A stretch of 64,000 bases of DNA from Sisyra terminalis. Its lineage: Eukaryota > Arthropoda > Insecta > Neuroptera > Sisyridae. Positions within the stretch are counted from its first letter, which is position 1, and every line of letters begins with the position of its first letter. The stretch is from the NCBI GenBank assembly GCA_958496175.1, contig OY292276.1, positions 17,812,001 to 17,876,000 on the forward strand, written 5' to 3'. The translations under genes were made by a program, and so were the position numbers. Under the pieces are notes generated by a model. The model saw only the letters and a program-made list of their open reading frames with translations. It searched no databases and was not told where the DNA came from. Shown in pieces: positions 59,230-64,000 of the stretch.

Positions 59230-59575
59230 TGATACTAAGATATAAAATTATTAAATATCGGTGTTGAACTTTCGTTCAGATATTGCTATTTTAAGACACA
59301 CTCATGCCATTGTATTACCATATTTTCTAGTGTCAATGCTATAGAGCATTTAATGTCCAATTGTCGCCATATTTTTATTGTTTTTAGTTCTAATTTTTTA
59401 TAATTTCATATTAATTTTAATCATCTTCAAAAATGGTTTAATTCTACTATTTTAATTTTGATTCTGATGGTTCCTGTCATCGGGTATATGTATTTCTGGT
59501 CCATATAAAACAATATTTTGGATCATACTTTGGAAGGTTCCCTTTTTGTTTTCTTTGGTGTTTTTCCATATTAAT
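59230..59575 (-). pseudogene. Decayed LINE fragment (C-terminal RT region)
   Basis: Minus-strand frames give GTFQSMIQNIVLYGPEIHI (compare 'IIRPVLLYGSETW'), VELNHFRRMIKINMK (compare 'EMNFLRRSARISRK'), and ENMVIQW (compare 'KKQLKWYGHV'). Order and spacing fit an insect RTE/CR1-type LINE C-terminus; stops are frequent. Confidence 0.45.
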
Positions 59576-60009
59576 CCCTGAAATGTTTTTGAAACTTGGT
59601 ATCCAACAAATTTTCTAAAAAATATATTTTTTATTATTAGTACGGAGATATGAGACCGTATAAAATAGTCAAAAATAAATTTGTTTATGCACCAATACCT
59701 TGGTATTCATATAGAAGAATCATATAGTATAACATGATTTAATTTAATAATTCGCAATTCGTTGGTGTATATTGTATAAAAAGTATGTCGCTATTTTGTA
59801 ATAAATTAATTTCGATTTTTTTAAGTTTTAGTTAATTAGTGTTTAACTTATAAATTTTATTAATAGTTTAAACAAACAAATTATTCGGTTAGAAACTTAT
59901 TTATTAGCTTCCAATCATAATAACGTATTGTTATGCACGTTTTAATGAGCCCATAAACTCTGTTTTCAATAAATGTATACTAAAATAAAAGTATGTTTTT
60001 AATATACAT
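59576..60009. other. AT-rich non-coding sequence
   Basis: Upstream flank of the second SVWC gene. No feature recognised. Confidence 0.5.
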
Positions 60010-60017
60010 AATTCAGT

Positions 60018-60078
60018 TCATACCGTGGGGCGGGGGGCACGTGCCCCCGTGCATCCCCTTACATCCGTCCTTGATTCA
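60018..60078 (-). mobile_element. hAT-like terminal sequence
   Basis: On the minus strand: AAGGACGGATGTAAGGGGAT then GCACGGGGGCACGTGCCCCCCG. Many insect hAT elements end CAGGGGCGGATTTAGGGGG.. followed by a GC-rich palindrome like this GGGGGCACGTGCCCCC. Only one end is visible. It lies about 180-240 bases upstream of the second SVWC promoter and supplies an E-box-like CACGTG. Confidence 0.4.
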
Positions 60079-60257
60079 TTTTATTCGAAAATAGTATGCA
60101 CCCGAAGCAAAATATTTTGGATAAAATTTTGAAAGCTGAATTTTTTTAATTGTATTTAAGAAAAAAAGGAAATTTTTAGTATTTGAATAACAAAGTTTTT
60201 CAAAATTTTTTTTCATGTCAAAATCAAAAACAAAAAAAATTCTAAAGGTAAAGTTAC

Positions 60258-60264
60258 TATAAAA
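60258..60264 (+). promoter_or_regulatory. TATA box of the second SVWC gene
   Basis: TATAAAA, 62 bases before the start codon, giving a start site near 60288-60292 and a leader of about 30 bases. Confidence 0.65.
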
Positions 60265-60319
60265 GAAATTAGTAGTTCGTTTCCACATCACAATAGATCG
60301 ATAAATTACTACGTCAAAT

Positions 60320-60757
60320 ATGAGACAAATATATCTCACATTATTGCTTTTATTTGTAAGTGTTTTAGTTGAAGGAAAAAGAGGTAAATATTGTATAAGC
60401 ACTTATTTATGGAATTTATTTTCATATTAATGGTTTTAATATTTTACATTTAGATTGTGGAGTCTATGATGGAAAACTTCGTCAAGTAGGGGATAAATGG
60501 ATTATGCCTGGAATTTGTATGGTATACGGATGCAAATATTTGGATGGATCAGCTTCTATAATACGAAAAAAGTAAAGTTCTTGACCATTTAAAAAATATA
60601 AATAAAATATTTCATATAGAATATATATTTTAATGAAATTTCTTACAGATGTCCTAGACGGTTGCAGTTTCCTACAATTAATTGCAGAAATAAACCATTC
60701 AATCCACAATATTTGGAGTTTCCCAAGTGTTGTATGAATCCTCGATGTGTCTATTAA
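60320..60757 (+). CDS. Secreted SVWC-domain (Vago-like) protein, three exons
   Basis: Exons 60320-60383, 60454-60571 and 60649-60757 join in frame to 96 residues. Introns are 70 and 77 bp in phases 1 and 2, at the same places as the first two introns of the gene at 54468. Residues 1-19 (MRQIYLTLLLLFVSVLVEG) are a signal peptide. The eight cysteines are spaced C-x19-C-x4-C-x13-C-x10-C-x14-CC-x4-C, with GDKWIMPGIC and FPKCCMNPRC. The protein ends two residues after the last cysteine and so is a bare SVWC domain. AATAAA lies at 60797-60802, 40 bases after the stop. Shared intron phases and cysteine spacing show it is a tandem paralogue of the first gene; sequence identity is otherwise low, so the duplication is old. 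A secreted immune or stress effector is the family-based expectation. Confidence 0.87.
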
Positions 60758-60796
60758 ATGTACGTTGAGGATATTCAATTACTAACTCATATGAAA

Positions 60797-60802
60797 AATA
60801 AA
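60797..60802 (+). terminator. Polyadenylation signal of the second SVWC gene
   Basis: AATAAA, 40 bases downstream of the stop codon. Confidence 0.6.
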
Positions 60803-61779
60803 TTTCACTGTAAAATTCATTATGGATATATGTTACTTTTTTAAACGTGTCTTCAACACATTTGTGGTAATAATAAACGAGCTACGTAGGAGAAATTGTA
60901 TCATCATTTTCACAAGATAACAATCTGAGAAAGTTCGTATAAGAAAAGCGTGTCGTTAGAAGTTGCAGCTAATCAAAAATGAAAGCATTTATATTTCTTT
61001 TTTTCAGTATCTTCATTTTAGTCGCATTTTAATTATTTCACGACGAAATTATAATGAAGTTTCCAACTACGCATTATTTAAATGTCGCATTTTCCTTCCT
61101 TTTCCAGCAATTTTATCAGCTAATATTAGTGTTAATATTTGGAAAACCATAAATAAAGATTGCAATATCGAATGTTAAACTCGAAAATTAAATCACAATC
61201 ACGTAATACTAAAACCAACCACAGATTTTAATAAATATGCTGGTACAATTACATTTAACTTTTTGTTTCTTGTAAAGCATCAACAATGATGGATATTGTA
61301 AGTTTTCACATTGAATCGTTCTCTTTTTTTTTAAATATAACACTGAAATGCTTTCCAAGTGATTTTTCAATGTCAAGTTAGGGTATAGGTACTTTCATAA
61401 TATGCTGACATAAGCCTATGTTTACATATTTTTATATAGTTATGGAATTCATAAAAATTTTGATTAATTACAATGTATTTTATTAAGTAATTTCCGTGTT
61501 TTTATGAAAATGAGAAATTGTATTTTGAATTTTTCATTTTAACTTTTATTATAACACTCTTTAGAGGTTTTTATTTTTTATTTCGTTAACACAAGAATTC
61601 CCGTAATACATGCTTATTGCTATATATGAATAAAAGAATAATATACAATTATACATTTCATTACATTTATTTCGAGTAAATTTGAATAAAATATAATAAG
61701 AATATACTATAATATTTACAGACTAGTTACTCGCACTAAAAAGATAATTTAGTAGGTTTAATTTTAGTAATTCTGAAAA
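60803..61779. other. AT-rich non-coding sequence
   Basis: The 71-codon ORF at 60963-61178 lacks cysteines, signal peptide or homology to the SVWC genes. Nothing else seen. Confidence 0.5.
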
Positions 61780-61789
61780 ATCATCACTG

Positions 61790-61882
61790 CTAATTTGGGC
61801 GAAATAGTCCTACTAAGACGCAGCATAGAGGAACTCTAAGGAAAGGCCCCCAAAACAATGAAGAAGAAGAAGAAGAAGCACT
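61790..61882 (+). mobile_element. LINE 3' end with (AAG)n tail
   Basis: A short GC-richer stretch (CTACTAAGACGCAGCATAGA, GGAAAGGCCCCCAAAACAAT) runs straight into AAGAAGAAGAAGAAGAAG. The tail type is the same as the inverted LINE at 28814, so I infer a heavily 5'-truncated insertion. Confidence 0.45.
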
Positions 61883-62857
61883 ACTCAGCAAACTCTAGTA
61901 AATCTGTTAAAACAATACAATGATATATTTTTATCAAAACTTTCAGTACGTAGATAGATATCGACCTTTACTATTGTTATTGATAGTTTCCTAGTATACA
62001 AGAATAGGATATATTGAATACTGGTTAATACCCAACGATCGAATTACACTTATTTTTGCTCTAATACAAAAGTAAAAGAATAAGAAAAAGATAAAAATTG
62101 TATAAATAATTCTATAAATTCTAACGATTACCATGAAAATAAGGGTGTAACGTTTTCCTAAGGGCTTTTGTCTTTCTAATCATTTTTAACAATAAATGCC
62201 TGTTTAAAATAATTGGTTGGTATTTGTCGATTAAATTCTTAACTGTTAATCTCTAATTATCAGCAAAAAAAATCTTTTTCCAATACTTTGCAATTAAAGT
62301 AAGTTTTTGTAAATGTTAACGTAACAATATGAATGTTATAAGTTAAATAAAACCTTAAAAAAATGCAACACAAATGTTACTAAAGCTAAACGGAACTCAA
62401 TTGCAAACTATTAAACTTTCGACAATTAATTTTAGTTTTACATTATTTTTTTGATGTTATACTACTGTACCGGCGTTATAAAAAAAAAAAAAGATCAGAT
62501 TGACTATTTAGAAGGGTTATCTCGTTGCTACAGTAGGAAGTTGCTAATTTGCATTTAAAACATTGATATTGTCGAACTTAACATTTTCAATTTTTATAGT
62601 TTGAACCATATCCATATTAATACACAATAGTTTACTTACATTTAAAAGAAGGGTATAATTTTGAAATTATTCAACGCAATGTGTTAAATAATGCAAGGAA
62701 AGTCTATTGATACATTATATTGCATTATGGTTTTCTTTATTTGAATTAAAAACCAGTTTCAATACATAGATATGTATTGACATAGGTAATAAAAATATAA
62801 TTACTATTGTATAAATTTAGTTTTTACTATGTCGTTATTTATACATTGTGTAGGTAC
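61883..62857. other. AT-rich non-coding sequence
   Basis: Contains a 13-base A run at about 62480. No gene. Confidence 0.5.
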
Positions 62858-63013
62858 ACAAGGTTTATAAAATACACAGGTGGTCTCATGCGCTACGTGA
62901 CGTATCCAGAAGAAATTCATACATATCTTCAGACTGATTCAAATTTCAAAATTCTTCGTATGACGTCATTTTTTTTTTCTAATGGGACAACCTGTGTAAT
63001 TTATAAACCTTGG
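62858..63013. mobile_element. Short MITE with terminal inverted repeats
   Basis: ACAAGGTTTATAAAATACACAGG (62858) and CCTGTGTAATTTATAAACCTTG (62992) are inverted repeats bounding about 156 bp. The interior includes ACGTGACGTA and TGACGTCA (CRE-like). The 69-codon ORF over it comes from this element. Confidence 0.65.
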
Positions 63014-63019
63014 TAGGTA

Positions 63020-63042
63020 CACACAATTGACTACTTAGCCAA

Positions 63043-63097
<55 letters not shown>

Positions 63098-63233
63098 TAT
63101 TTACTGTTTAAGACTACAATTCACTTCTATATGTTAAATGTTTTGGATCAGTATTTTTCTAACAAGTAACCATCCTGTATTGATAAATAGTTAATTCATA
63201 TATGTAAGATACGTATAAGTAGTCAATTGTGTA
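63020..63233. repeat. Inverted repeat enclosing a (TA)n tract
   Basis: CACAATTGACTACTTA (63022) and TAAGTAGTCAATTGTG (63217) are inverted around a (TA)n microsatellite at 63044-63096. The TAAGTAGTCAATT motif occurs again at 63297. Confidence 0.7.
63044..63096. repeat. (TA)n microsatellite
   Basis: About 26 uninterrupted TA units. Length is likely to vary between individuals or assemblies. Confidence 0.95.
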
Positions 63234-63307
63234 TAATATTGTAAGATACTATCAAGTTTGTACAAATAGCTAACTGTATTTACATGTAGCATGTATAAGT
63301 AGTCAAT

Positions 63308-63515
63308 TTGGCTCATTTCCCTTTTAGCGACATCATTATCTGGCAACGTTACATTTTCTACTATGTTTTTATATAATTCGCAAGTAAATCAATTCATAAT
63401 GAAAATTTACAAACTAAATAGCAAATTATACGATAATAACATTGAATTAAAAACACGTTTGAAAATGAAACGTTGCCAGATATTGAAATCACTAAAAAGG
63501 ACATGAGCCACTAAC
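63308..63515. repeat. Foldback of ~200 bp
   Basis: Arms TTGGCTCATTTCCCTTTTAG and TATCTGGCAACGTTACATTTT (63308-63359) mirror AAAATGAAACGTTGCCAGATA and CTAAAAAGGACATGAGCCA (63462-63513). Non-coding MITE of unknown type. Confidence 0.7.
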
Positions 63516-64000
63516 TTAATCTACTATTTGAAAACTAGTAACTTTCTGGGAAATATTAACAGACCAACACTAAGCGAACTGAAAAATAGCAAAAATTGGC
63601 GATTCAATGAAAACGAAATGACAGTTGAATCTAATGACAATAATCAGTTATTTAAAAATTGAGACAATAATTATTATATCTGTTTTTAATTCACATGTAT
63701 GTGTTTACATTCTTTATTAGGAGTCTCTACCGCCCTACATACATTTGCCTATTATATTGACATTAAAAGCAAAAATTGTGTTTAAAATTGTATTATATTT
63801 TAGTTATCATAAACTATTAATAATTGATACCAAATTTCCAGGCATTCCCGGAAAATGCTATAGCAGTGGAATAAATACATTGTTTTAATAACGACAAATA
63901 AGTATAACTTTCCGCGCGTTTATAAAAGTACACAAATCGTTTTTTTTTCCTCTTTAATCGTCAACTTATTATTCCACAATAAATTAATACAGTAATCCCC
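63516..64000. other. Non-coding sequence to the window end
   Basis: AT-rich. No gene recognised. Confidence 0.5.

Noticed and set aside
60963..61178. Third SVWC paralogue
   Set aside because: No signal peptide, only scattered cysteines, no CC-x4-C end and no introns at the family positions.

Overview
This window reads as nuclear DNA of an insect. It is very AT-rich, with short ORFs only, GT-AG introns, AATAAA signals and a dense mix of decayed transposable elements. Two gene families support an arthropod source: a vesicular monoamine transporter (VMAT) exon with the insect/animal TM1 sequence, and two tandem single-domain von Willebrand factor C (SVWC, 'Vago-like') secreted proteins. The repeat profile (Penelope-like elements, Helitrons, jockey and RTE/CR1-type LINEs, pogo/Tc1/hAT MITEs, tRNA-derived SINEs) fits a repeat-rich genome such as a beetle or bug, but the species cannot be fixed from sequence alone.

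Layout. 1-12.4 kb: repeat-rich non-coding sequence on the downstream side of the VMAT exon; if the transcript continues this way it is intron, but no further VMAT exon was found. It holds a SINE, a pogo/Tigger remnant, several long foldback elements and an unassigned 120-codon ORF. 12.4-12.6 kb: first coding exon of VMAT on the minus strand, with an upstream splice acceptor that implies a 5' non-coding exon at higher coordinates. 12.7-40.9 kb: transposon graveyard with a 2.5 kb Helitron, SINEs, hAT-like elements, a recognisable Penelope-like element with RT and GIY-YIG remnants (23.9-25.0 kb), nested jockey/RTE LINEs (28.4-29.5 kb) and a tandem SINE array (33.3-33.8 kb). 40.9-42.6 kb: a roughly 1.7 kb nested palindrome. 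42.78-43.35 kb: a TATA + initiator promoter followed by an isolated GC/CpG-rich segment, probably the non-coding first exon of an unknown plus-strand gene. 43.4-54.3 kb: Tc1 and hAT remnants, a 0.5 kb tandem duplication, a LINE and more foldbacks.

54.4-60.8 kb: two SVWC genes in tandem on the plus strand. Each has its own TATA box, a signal peptide and an eight-cysteine domain, with introns at the same positions and phases. The first has a 2.5 kb intron inflated by a MITE and a jockey LINE. Between the genes lies a ~75 bp minisatellite. 60.8-64 kb: MITEs and a (TA)n tract.

The most interesting signal is a set of palindromic elements at about 6.9, 21.2, 35.6, 39.0, 41.7 and 49.3 kb. Several carry the 3' catalytic half of a hammerhead ribozyme (CTGANGA - small hairpin - GAAA). 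The same motif sits at the 3' end of the coding Penelope-like element at 24.9 kb, so the foldbacks look like inverted pairs of Penelope terminal repeats.
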